A stretch of 14,772 bases of DNA, taken from positions 1-14,772 of the forward strand of contig JAKLLJ010000049.1 in the NCBI GenBank assembly GCA_023150215.1, written 5' to 3'. The stretch is from Thauera sp. Its GTDB lineage: Bacteria; Pseudomonadota; Gammaproteobacteria; Burkholderiales; Rhodocyclaceae. Numbering within the stretch: position 1 is the first letter of the stretch; each line of letters opens with the position of its first letter. A program made the translations under genes and the position numbers. Shown here piece by piece: positions 7,104 to 13,807 of this stretch. The notes under the pieces are model-generated. The model made no database searches. It was not told where the DNA came from and saw only the letters and a list, made by a program, of their open reading frames with translations.

Positions 7104-7157
7104 TTCGCGGCTGCCGCCGCTCCAGGACTTGCGCTGTAGGAGCGCCGGAAGGCGCGA
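7104..7157. repeat. REP pair between flhA and flhF
   Basis: A reverse copy (7104-7125) and a forward copy (7135-7157) lie 9 bp apart with their GTAG ends pointing inward, opposite to the doublet at 2026-2148. The forward copy has GTAGGAGCG then stem GCGCC-GGAA-GGCGC. The reverse copy has the alternative stem GCGGC-GGCA-GCCGC and an eroded end lacking GTAG. The pair separates the flhBA export genes from the flhF-to-motD group. Confidence 0.78.
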
Positions 7158-7185
7158 GTCTGGCGTCCCGGAGTCGCGGCGCGCG

Positions 7186-9291
7186 TCAGGTCGCCTGCGC
7201 GCCGACCATCGCGGTGACGCGGATGGTGCGGCTTTCCGGCACTTCGCTGTTGGAGATGACCTTGAGCGTGGGCACCGCGCGGCGCAGGAAGCGCGACAGC
7301 AACAGGCGCAGTTGCGAAGGCACCAGCAGCACCGGCGGCAAGCCGATGTCCTCTTGGCGCTGGGCGATCTGCGCGGTCTGGCGCAGCAGGGTGTCGGCCA
7401 GCCCCGGTTCGATCGCACCTCCCTCGCCGCCGGAAGCCATGGCCTGCATCAGGATGCGCTCCAGGCCGGGTTCGAGCGCCATGACCTGGACCTCGGCATT
7501 GCCCGGGAACAGGCCCTGGATGATTGCGCGACCGAGCGCCTCGCGCACCCTGGTCGTGAGCTGTGCCGGATCCTGCACCCGCGGCGCGTTCTCGGCGAGC
7601 ACCTCAATGATGCTGCGCATGTCGCGGATGTTGACGCCTTCCTCGAGCAGGTTCTGCAGCACGCGCTGCACGGTACCGATCGGCAGCAGCTTGGGCACCA
7701 GGTCTTCGACGAGCTTGGGCGATTCCTTGCCGAGGTGATCGAGCAGCGCCTGGGTCTCCTGGCGGCCGAGCAGTTCGGCAGCATGGTTGAGGATGACGTG
7801 GTTGAGGTGGGTGGCGACCACGGTGCTCGCATCCACCACGGTGTAGCCGAGCGCGTGCGCCTGCTCGCGCATCGAGGCGTCGATCCACACCGCCGGCAGA
7901 CCGAAGGCGGGGTCGGTGGTCTCGCGTCCGGCGAGCGGCCCGGAGACGCGCCCCGGATTGATGGCGAGGAACTGGCCGGGATAGGCGTCGCCCCCGCCGA
8001 CCTCGACGCCCTTGAGCGCGAGCCGGTAACCGTTGGGCTTGAGCTCGAGGTTGTCGCGGATGTGCACTGGCGCCGACAGGAAGCCGACCTCCTGCGCGAA
8101 TTTCTTGCGCAGGCCGCGGATGCGCTTGAGCAGCTCGCCGTCCTGGCCCTTGTCCACCATCGGGATCAGCCGGTAACCGACTTCGAGGCCGAGCACGTCC
8201 ACCTGCGACACATCGTTCCAGCTCGCCTCCAGATTGTCGGCCGGCGGCATGGCGACCTGCGCCGCCACCTCGGGCGCCGCCGCCGCGGCGGTGTCGGCGG
8301 CGATGCGCTTGCGCCGCATCCACGCCATTGCGCCGAGGGTAGCCGCGAGCAGCAGGAAGACGAGGTTGGGCATGCCCGGGATGAGGCCGAGCACACCGAT
8401 GATCGCGGCGGTCAATACCATGACCTGCGGGTTGGAGAAGAGCTGGGCGATCATCAGTCCACCGACGTCGCCCTCGTCGCCCACCCGCGACACCACCAGG
8501 CCTGCCGCCACCGAGACGATCAGCGACGGGATCTGCGCCACCAGGCCGTCGCCGATGGTGAGCAGGGTGTAGGTGTGCGCCGCGTCGCCGACCGCCATGT
8601 CGTGCTGCATGACGCCGACGAAGAGGCCGCCGATCATGTTGATCACGAGGATGATGATGCCGGCCACCGCATCACCGCGGACGAACTTGGACGCGCCGTC
8701 CATCGCACCGTAGAAGTCCGCCTCCTGGGCGACCTCCTTGCGGCGGCGCTTGGCCTCTTTCTCGTCGACCAGACCGGCATTGAGGTCGGCGTCGATCGCC
8801 ATCTGCTTGCCGGGCATCGCATCCAGCGTGAAGCGAGCCGACACTTCGGCGATCCGCCCCGCACCCTTGGTGATGACGACGAAGTTGATCACGGTGAGGA
8901 TCACGAACACCACCAGGCCGACCGCGGTGTTGCCCCCCACCAGGAAGTTGCCGAAGGCCTCGATCACCTTGCCCGCCGCATCCGGGCCGGCGTGACCCTC
9001 GAGCAGCACGATCCGGGTCGAGGCGACGTTGAGCGACAGGCGCAGCAGCGTGGTCACCAGCAGCACGGTGGGAAACACCGAGAAATCGAGCGGCCGTGTC
9101 GAGTACATCGCCACCAGCATCACCATCACCGAGACCGCAATGTTGAAGGTGAAGAACACATCGAGCAGGAACACCGGCAGCGGCAGCACCATCATCGACA
9201 GGATCACGATGATGAGCAGCGGCGCCGCGAGCGGGCGCAGGTTGGCCGGCGTGAGCAGCTGGCGCAGGTTCAGGGTGTCGTTCAGGGCCAT
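7186..9291 (-). CDS. flhA: Flagellar type III export apparatus protein FlhA
   Basis: FlhA is the large inner-membrane protein whose nonameric cytoplasmic ring receives export substrates and chaperones. At 701 residues it has the family's normal length. The N-terminal half is membrane-embedded: hydrophobic segments at about 22-40, 42-62, 70-84, 120-140, 207-228, 250-268 and 290-322. The FHIPEP signature region starts at RIAEVSARFTLDAMPG (146-161). The conserved ADFYGAMDGASKFVRGDA block at about 191-208 includes the aspartate linked to proton-driven export. The C-terminal domain follows a short alanine-rich linker at about 330-350. Start ATG 9291 lies 11 nt after the flhB stop. GAGGA is about 15 nt upstream, overlapping the end of flhB, so coupling to flhB is likely. 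Confidence 0.97.
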   Translation of the reverse strand: MALNDTLNLRQLLTPANLRPLAAPLLIIVILSMMVLPLPVFLLDVFFTFNIAVSVMVMLVAMYSTRPLDFSVFPTVLLVTTLLRLSLNVASTRIVLLEGHAGPDAAGKVIEAFGNFLVGGNTAVGLVVFVILTVINFVVITKGAGRIAEVSARFTLDAMPGKQMAIDADLNAGLVDEKEAKRRRKEVAQEADFYGAMDGASKFVRGDAVAGIIILVINMIGGLFVGVMQHDMAVGDAAHTYTLLTIGDGLVAQIPSLIVSVAAGLVVSRVGDEGDVGGLMIAQLFSNPQVMVLTAAIIGVLGLIPGMPNLVFLLLAATLGAMAWMRRKRIAADTAAAAAPEVAAQVAMPPADNLEASWNDVSQVDVLGLEVGYRLIPMVDKGQDGELLKRIRGLRKKFAQEVGFLSAPVHIRDNLELKPNGYRLALKGVEVGGGDAYPGQFLAINPGRVSGPLAGRETTDPAFGLPAVWIDASMREQAHALGYTVVDASTVVATHLNHVILNHAAELLGRQETQALLDHLGKESPKLVEDLVPKLLPIGTVQRVLQNLLEEGVNIRDMRSIIEVLAENAPRVQDPAQLTTRVREALGRAIIQGLFPGNAEVQVMALEPGLERILMQAMASGGEGGAIEPGLADTLLRQTAQIAQRQEDIGLPPVLLVPSQLRLLLSRFLRRAVPTLKVISNSEVPESRTIRVTAMVGAQAT

Positions 9292-9302
9292 GGTTCAGGC
9301 AC

Positions 9303-10445
9303 TCATTCCTCGGGGGCTCCCGGGTCCATGCCGGCAGGCACCGGCAAGACCGCGGGCGCGACGGGCGGCAAGCCGCCCTGCTTCATCCAGGCATCAAGCT
9401 GGTAGACGTAGGCCATCACCTCGGCCACCGCGGTGTACAGCGCGGCGGGGATGGACTGCTCCAGTTCGCAGTGTTTGTAGAGCGCGCGCGCAAGCGGCGG
9501 CGCCTCGAGCAGCGGCACGTCGTTTTCCCGGGCGATCTCGCGAATCTTCAGCGCAAGCTCACCGCGCCCTTTGGCGACCACCATCGGCGCCCCCATCTTG
9601 CTGGCGTCGTACTTGAGCGCCACCGAGAAGTGGGTCGGGTTGGTGACCACCACGTCGGCCTTGGGCACCTCGGCCATCATGCGGCGGCGCGCCATCTCGC
9701 GCTGCATCGCGCGGATACGGCCCTTGATCATCGGGTCGCCTTCCTGCTCCTTGCTCTCGCGCTTGACCTCTTCCTTGGTCATGCGCAGCTTCTTGTGGTA
9801 CTGCCAGAGCTGGAAGGGCACGTCGAGCGCCGCGAGCAGGCCGAGGCTGAGCACGATCAGCAGCGCGGCGAAGGCCACCGTATCCGAGAAGTCGGCCATG
9901 CCGGTCTCGAGCGGCTCGACCATCAGGTCGAACAGGTGGTCGATGTTCATCCACAGCACCAGCGCGGCGACCCCGCCCACCAGCAGGGACTTGAGGATCG
10001 CCTTGATCATCTCGGCGAGACCGTGCATCGAGAACATGCGCCCGAGGCCCTGCAGCGGGTTCAGGCGGTCAAACTTGAAACCGAGCGCCTTGGGCGCGAA
10101 CACGAGGCCGCCGAGCACCATCGGGGCAGCGACGGCGGCAATCAGCAAGGCGAGGAAGAGCGGCATCAGGGTCAGCATGGCGCCGCTCAGCATGCGCTCG
10201 AGCATGTCGAGCATGGCGTTCTCGTCGAACGCAGCCCGCCGATCGAAGGCAAAGCCGTCGCGGAACAGGCCGCTGACCCGCCCCCCCATCCAGCCACCGA
10301 GAAGCAGCAACGAGGCTGCCCCCGTCACGGTGACGAGGAAGGTCGACAGCTCCCGCGACTGCGGGACCTGGCCTTCCTCGCGCGCCTGCTCGAGTCTTCG
10401 CGGTGAGGGGTCTTCTGTCTTTTCGAGATCGCTTTCTTCGGCCAC
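9303..10445 (-). CDS. flhB: Flagellar type III export apparatus protein FlhB
   Basis: FlhB is the export-gate protein that switches substrate specificity from rod/hook to filament proteins. It is 380 residues, starting with GTG at 10445 (MAEESDLEKTEDPSPRRLEQ, the usual FlhB beginning), with GGAG about 7 nt upstream. Four membrane segments are seen at about 35-52, 88-116, 145-167 and 190-208. The cytoplasmic domain has KLRMTKEEVKRESKEQEGDP, typical of the linker, and the autocleavage motif NPTH (269-272) in VVVTNPTHFSVALKYD. A proline/alanine-rich tail (from about 356) extends past the conserved fold and may differ between species. It is the first gene of the flagellar group here; the 143-bp gap before it is the likely promoter region. 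Confidence 0.97.
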   Translation of the reverse strand: MAEESDLEKTEDPSPRRLEQAREEGQVPQSRELSTFLVTVTGAASLLLLGGWMGGRVSGLFRDGFAFDRRAAFDENAMLDMLERMLSGAMLTLMPLFLALLIAAVAAPMVLGGLVFAPKALGFKFDRLNPLQGLGRMFSMHGLAEMIKAILKSLLVGGVAALVLWMNIDHLFDLMVEPLETGMADFSDTVAFAALLIVLSLGLLAALDVPFQLWQYHKKLRMTKEEVKRESKEQEGDPMIKGRIRAMQREMARRRMMAEVPKADVVVTNPTHFSVALKYDASKMGAPMVVAKGRGELALKIREIARENDVPLLEAPPLARALYKHCELEQSIPAALYTAVAEVMAYVYQLDAWMKQGGLPPVAPAVLPVPAGMDPGAPEE

Positions 10446-10588
10446 GGCCGGCTCCGTCCGCCGCCCCGCCGCACCGCACAGATGCGGGCGCGCGACGACG
10501 TGTGCCGATTATCGGTCGCCACCGGCAAGCGCCGGGCGCGGAAAACACGGCGTAAAGCGGCGCTATTCGACGCTTGGGCGGATGCGGT
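10446..10588 (-). promoter_or_regulatory. flhB upstream region with small palindromes
   Basis: This 143-bp gap between the DUF192 gene and flhB holds an 11-bp palindrome CCGAT-T-ATCGG (10505-10515) and a hairpin CCGGC-AAGC-GCCGG (10522-10535). On the minus strand ACCGATAA (10516-10509) matches 7 of 8 positions of the sigma-28 -10 consensus, but there is no TAAA-type -35 element at the expected distance. A promoter for flhBA should lie here by gene layout; the exact site is not established. Confidence 0.3.
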
Positions 10589-11056
10589 TCAACGCGCCGC
10601 GGGCAGGCGGTCGATGCCGCGCAGCACGCTGCCGGGCGCGATGCCGCGCTCCTCGAACCAGCCCGCGTTCATCTCCAGGGCGAAGCGCGCAGGGGCTGCG
10701 GCGCAATGGCTGTCCTCGGTGCGCGGTGCCATGCGCTCGATGTTGAGGATGCGTCCGCGGCCATCGATGAACGCGACCGAGAGCGGCAGCGGGGTGTTGC
10801 GCATCCACATGCAATGGACGGCTTCCTCGGGGAACACGAACACCATGCCACGGTGCAGCGGCATGGCCACACGATGCATCAACCCGGTCTGACGCGCCTC
10901 GACGGTGTGCGCGACCTCGGCCTCGATGCGATACATCCCGGCGCCGAGCTCGGCGACCGGCAGCGTGGCGGTGACGCCCTGTGCGCCGGCGGCGAAGGCC
11001 GCGGCGCCGAGGGCGAGCGTGATCGTGAAACGGAGGGCGGGATGCGGTGTGTTCAT
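10589..11056 (-). CDS. Secreted DUF192 family protein
   Basis: This 155-residue protein has an N-terminal signal peptide: hydrophobic TITLALGAAAFAAGA, with likely cleavage after AGA near residue 25. The mature part is a DUF192 domain, recognised by GLMHR (58-62), HCMWMRNTPLPLSVAFID (81-98) and FALEMNAGWFEERGI. DUF192 proteins are small beta-rich proteins, usually periplasmic or exported, with no settled biochemical role, so no function is assigned. No good Shine-Dalgarno precedes ATG 11056, but the signal-peptide start supports it. It lies alone between the ABC transporter and the flagellar genes, with gaps of 169 and 143 bp, and is probably its own transcription unit. Confidence 0.88.
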   Translation of the reverse strand: MNTPHPALRFTITLALGAAAFAAGAQGVTATLPVAELGAGMYRIEAEVAHTVEARQTGLMHRVAMPLHRGMVFVFPEEAVHCMWMRNTPLPLSVAFIDGRGRILNIERMAPRTEDSHCAAAPARFALEMNAGWFEERGIAPGSVLRGIDRLPAAR

Positions 11057-11102
11057 CGTTGCGGCGGCACCGGGAGGGGATGGAGCGGCGATGTTACCGC
11101 GC

Positions 11103-11122
11103 GCGCTGCGTTGCTGCAGCGC
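11103..11122. other. 7-bp stem-loop between livF and the DUF192 gene
   Basis: GCGCTGC and GCAGCGC form a perfect 7-bp stem with a 6-nt loop, next to the REP copy at 11128. It has no T tract on either strand. It may contribute to ending the liv transcript or be part of the DUF192 leader. Confidence 0.4.
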
Positions 11123-11127
11123 TGCTG

Positions 11128-11152
11128 TTCGCGGCTTCCGCCGCTCCTACAG
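11128..11152 (-). repeat. Single REP element, reverse orientation
   Basis: A solo copy with an intact GTAGGAGCG end and stem GCGGC-GGAA-GCCGC, the G:C version of the stem position that is C:G in the copies at 2038 and 7135. It lies downstream of livF. Confidence 0.78.
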
Positions 11153-11183
11153 GTCACCGCCGCGGCCCGTAGACCGCGTGCCC

Positions 11184-11201
11184 GTACGCCGTAAGGCGCA
11201 C
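11184..11201. other. Stem-loop with GTAA tetraloop downstream of livF
   Basis: GTACGCC-GTAA-GGCGCAC pairs at six of seven positions around a GNRA-type loop. It resembles the REP hairpins in layout but lacks the GTAGGAGCG lead. It could act with the neighbouring REP as a 3' end structure for the liv operon mRNA. Confidence 0.4.
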
Positions 11202-11228
11202 GCCTCGCGCCTCGCGCCTCGCGCCTCA
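11201..11228. repeat. Four tandem 7-bp units ending at the livF stop codon
   Basis: CGCCTCG is repeated three times at 11201-11221, and a fourth unit, CGCCTCA, ends at 11228. The TCA of that last unit is the complement of the livF stop TGA. The array is a short microsatellite-like tract that could gain or lose units without altering LivF, because it lies 3' of the stop. Confidence 0.8.
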
Positions 11229-11996
11229 CGTTGCCAGCATCTCCTGGTGCTTGCCGCCGAGGCCGAGGTAGGCCTCGATGACGCGCGGGTCGCCGGCGAG
11301 TTCGGAGGCCGGGCCTTCCATCGCCACTTCACCGGTCTCGAGCACATAGGCGTAGTCGGCGACCTGCAGCGCGGCGCGGGCGTTCTGCTCGACGAGCAGG
11401 ATCGACACGCCGCGGCTGCGCAGCTGGGTGATGATGCGGAAGATCTCGCGTGTGATCAGCGGCGCCAGACCCAGGCTGGGCTCGTCGAGCATCAGCAGCT
11501 TCGGCTTGGCCATCAGCGCGCGTCCGACCGCGAGCATCTGGCGCTCGCCGCCCGACAGCGTGCCGGCCATCTGGGCGCGGCGCTCGCGCAGGCGCGGGAA
11601 GAGGCCGTAGACCTCCTCCATGGTCTGCGCGTGGTCGCGAAAACCCATCCGGTAGCGCTGGAAGCCGCCGAGCACGAGGTTGTCCTCGACGCTCATCTCG
11701 CCGAACAGCTCACGCTTCTCGGGCACCAGGTTCATGCCGCGCGCGACCATGGCCTCGACCTCCGGCGCCACCATCGCCACGCCGTCGAAGGTGATGCCGC
11801 CGCGCGAGCGGAGCAGGCCCATGATCGCCGACAGCATGGTCGTCTTGCCGGCGCCGTTGGGGCCGATCACGGTGACGATCTGGCCCTCGCCGACGGTGAT
11901 GCTGGCGTTGGTGAGCGCCTCGACCAGGCCGTAGGCCACGCACAGCTTGTCGACCTGCAGCAGCGGGCGGTCGCCGGGCTTGTTGGCAGCCATCAT
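11226..11996 (-). CDS. livF: ABC transporter ATPase, LivF type
   Basis: This is the second nucleotide-binding subunit of a branched-chain-amino-acid-type (HAAT) importer. The 256-residue protein has Walker A GPNGAGKT (45-52), a Q-loop region VPEKRELF (92-99), signature LSGGE (147-151), Walker B LLMLDEP (167-173) and LVEQNA (201-206). Gln replaces the switch histidine, which is usual in LivF. The ATG at 11996 overlaps the stop of the upstream livM-livG fusion as ATGA; a second ATG follows at once (11993) and either could be used. GGAGGGG lies about 5-8 nt upstream. Substrate cannot be read from this subunit; amino acids, amides and aromatic acids are all known for this family. Confidence 0.93.
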   Translation of the reverse strand: MMAANKPGDRPLLQVDKLCVAYGLVEALTNASITVGEGQIVTVIGPNGAGKTTMLSAIMGLLRSRGGITFDGVAMVAPEVEAMVARGMNLVPEKRELFGEMSVEDNLVLGGFQRYRMGFRDHAQTMEEVYGLFPRLRERRAQMAGTLSGGERQMLAVGRALMAKPKLLMLDEPSLGLAPLITREIFRIITQLRSRGVSILLVEQNARAALQVADYAYVLETGEVAMEGPASELAGDPRVIEAYLGLGGKHQEMLAT

Positions 11997-13807
11997 TCTT
12001 CCCCTCCCAGATAGGCCTGCAGCACGGCCGGGTCACGCTGCACTTCCTCGGGCAGGCCTTCGGCGATCTTCTCGCCGAATTCCATCACCACCACACGATC
12101 GACCAGGCCCATCACGAAGTCCATGTCGTGCTCCACCAGCAGCACGCCCATGCCCTCGGCGCGCAACTTGCGCAACAGGTCGCCGAGCGCCTGCTTTTCC
12201 TTGTAGCGCAGACCGGCGGCGGGCTCGTCGAGCAGCAGCAGGCACGGATCGGAGGCGAGCGCACGCGCGATCTCGAGGATGCGCTGCTGGCCCAGCGCCA
12301 GGCTGCCGGCCTCGTCGAACATGTGGTCGCCCAGACCGACGCGCTCGATCTGGCGCGCGGCTTCGGCGAGCAGGCGAGCCTCCTCGGCACGCTCAAGCCG
12401 CCACGCCGCCGCCAGCACGCCGCGCGAACCGCGCAGGTGGGCGCCGATAGCAACGTTCTCGAGCACGGTCATGGTGGGCAGGATGCGCACATGCTGGAAG
12501 GTGCGGCTCATGCCCATGCGTGCGATCGTGCGCGAACCTTTGCCCACCACCGACTCGCCGAGGAAGCGGACCTCTCCCGAGGTCGGCGTATCGACGCCGG
12601 AGACCTGGTTGAACATCGTGCTCTTGCCTGCGCCATTGGGCCCGATCAGGGCGAGGATCTCGCCCGCCCGCACCTCGAGGCTCATGTTGTTGTTGGCGAG
12701 CAGGCCGCCGAAGCGGCGGGTGACGCCCTTCGCCTCGAGCAGCAGCGCACCCGCCACGGGCAGGTCGCGCCGCGGCAGCGGGAGCGCGTCGGGGTCGATG
12801 CTGCGCCGTTGCGTCGCGACCGGGATGACGCGCTTGAAGCCGGCGACCACGATTGGCCACAGCCCCCCGCGCGCCTTATGCAGCACCAGCACCATGAGCA
12901 CACCGAAGATGATGACCTCGAAGTTGCCGCTTTCGCCGAACAGCTTGGGCAGCAGGTCCTGCAGCCACTGCTTGAGCACGGTGATCACGCCGGCGCCCAC
13001 CAGGGCCCCCCACACGTGCGCGGCACCGCCGACCACGGCCATGAACAGATATTCGATGCCGATGTGCAGGCCGAACGGGGTCGGGTTCACGAAGCGCTGC
13101 ATGTGCGCGTACAGCCAGCCCGAGGCACAGGCGAGCAGCGCAGCGATGATGAAGATCACCATGCGCGAGCGCGCGGTGTCGACGCCCATCGCCTCGGCCA
13201 TGACCATGCCGCCCTTGAGCGCACGAATCGCCCTGCCCTCGCGCGAATCGAGCAGGTTGCTGGCGGTGAGCAGCCCCGCGAGCACGAACGCCCAGATGAG
13301 GTAATAGACTTCCTCGCCCTGCCGCAGCTCGTAGCCGAACACCGAGATCGGCGGAATGCCGGTGAGGCCGGTGTGGCCGCCGAGGAAGCCCATGGTGCCG
13401 AACAGGAAGTAAAGGCTGAGTCCCCATGCGATCGTCGCCAGCGGCAGATAGTGGCCCGACAGGCGCAGCGTCAGCTTGCCGATCAGGAAGGCGACCACGC
13501 CGGTGAAGACCAGGCCGACCACCAGCGCAAGCCAGGGCGAACCGCCCGCCCAGGCGAGCCAGCCTGGCAGCTCGCTCGAGGTCGTCAGCAGCGCGGTGGT
13601 GTAGGCCCCGAGGCCGACGAAGGCCGCCTGGCCAAAACTGGTGAGGCCGCCCACGCCGGTCAGCAGCACCAGACCGAGGGCAACCATCGCATACAGGCCG
13701 ATGTAGTTGAGCAGGGTGATGTAGAAGGCCGGCATCGCCAGCGGCGCGAGGGCCAGCAGGACGACGAAGGCGGCCAGCACAAGACGCGGGGAGAGTGCGA
13801 ACTTCAT
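11993..13807 (-). CDS. livM-livG: Fused ABC permease-ATPase (LivM-LivG) of a branched-chain-type importer
   Basis: From ATG 13807 this is a 604-residue fusion. Residues 1 to about 325 are a LivM-type permease with about ten hydrophobic segments and the ATPase-contact loop SREGRAIRALKGG...AEAMGV. After a short linker, residues from about 356 form a LivG-type ATPase: Walker A GPNGAGKST (389-397), Q-loop SRTFQHVRIL, signature LALGQ (503-507, Ala where Ser is usual), Walker B LLLLDEP and H-loop LLVEHDMDF. An in-frame ATG at 13846 is possible, but 13807 has GGAGGAAGAGG just upstream and an exact ATGA overlap with the preceding stop. The fusion is in one uninterrupted frame, so it is not a frameshift artefact. 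Confidence 0.92.
   Translation of the reverse strand: MKFALSPRLVLAAFVVLLALAPLAMPAFYITLLNYIGLYAMVALGLVLLTGVGGLTSFGQAAFVGLGAYTTALLTTSSELPGWLAWAGGSPWLALVVGLVFTGVVAFLIGKLTLRLSGHYLPLATIAWGLSLYFLFGTMGFLGGHTGLTGIPPISVFGYELRQGEEVYYLIWAFVLAGLLTASNLLDSREGRAIRALKGGMVMAEAMGVDTARSRMVIFIIAALLACASGWLYAHMQRFVNPTPFGLHIGIEYLFMAVVGGAAHVWGALVGAGVITVLKQWLQDLLPKLFGESGNFEVIIFGVLMVLVLHKARGGLWPIVVAGFKRVIPVATQRRSIDPDALPLPRRDLPVAGALLLEAKGVTRRFGGLLANNNMSLEVRAGEILALIGPNGAGKSTMFNQVSGVDTPTSGEVRFLGESVVGKGSRTIARMGMSRTFQHVRILPTMTVLENVAIGAHLRGSRGVLAAAWRLERAEEARLLAEAARQIERVGLGDHMFDEAGSLALGQQRILEIARALASDPCLLLLDEPAAGLRYKEKQALGDLLRKLRAEGMGVLLVEHDMDFVMGLVDRVVVMEFGEKIAEGLPEEVQRDPAVLQAYLGGEE

Noticed and set aside
5514..7139. Plus-strand open frame opposite flhF
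   Set aside because: Fully antisense to a well-supported FlhF with intact GTPase motifs; no independent evidence.
7060..9405. Long open frame on the plus strand (781 codons)
   Set aside because: Antisense to flhA, with His/Asp/Arg-rich low-complexity translation; an artefact of third-position GC bias.
10509..10516. Sigma-28 promoter in front of flhB
   Set aside because: Only the -10-like ACCGATAA is present; no TAAA-type -35 at 11-nt spacing. Early export genes are also not usual sigma-28 targets.
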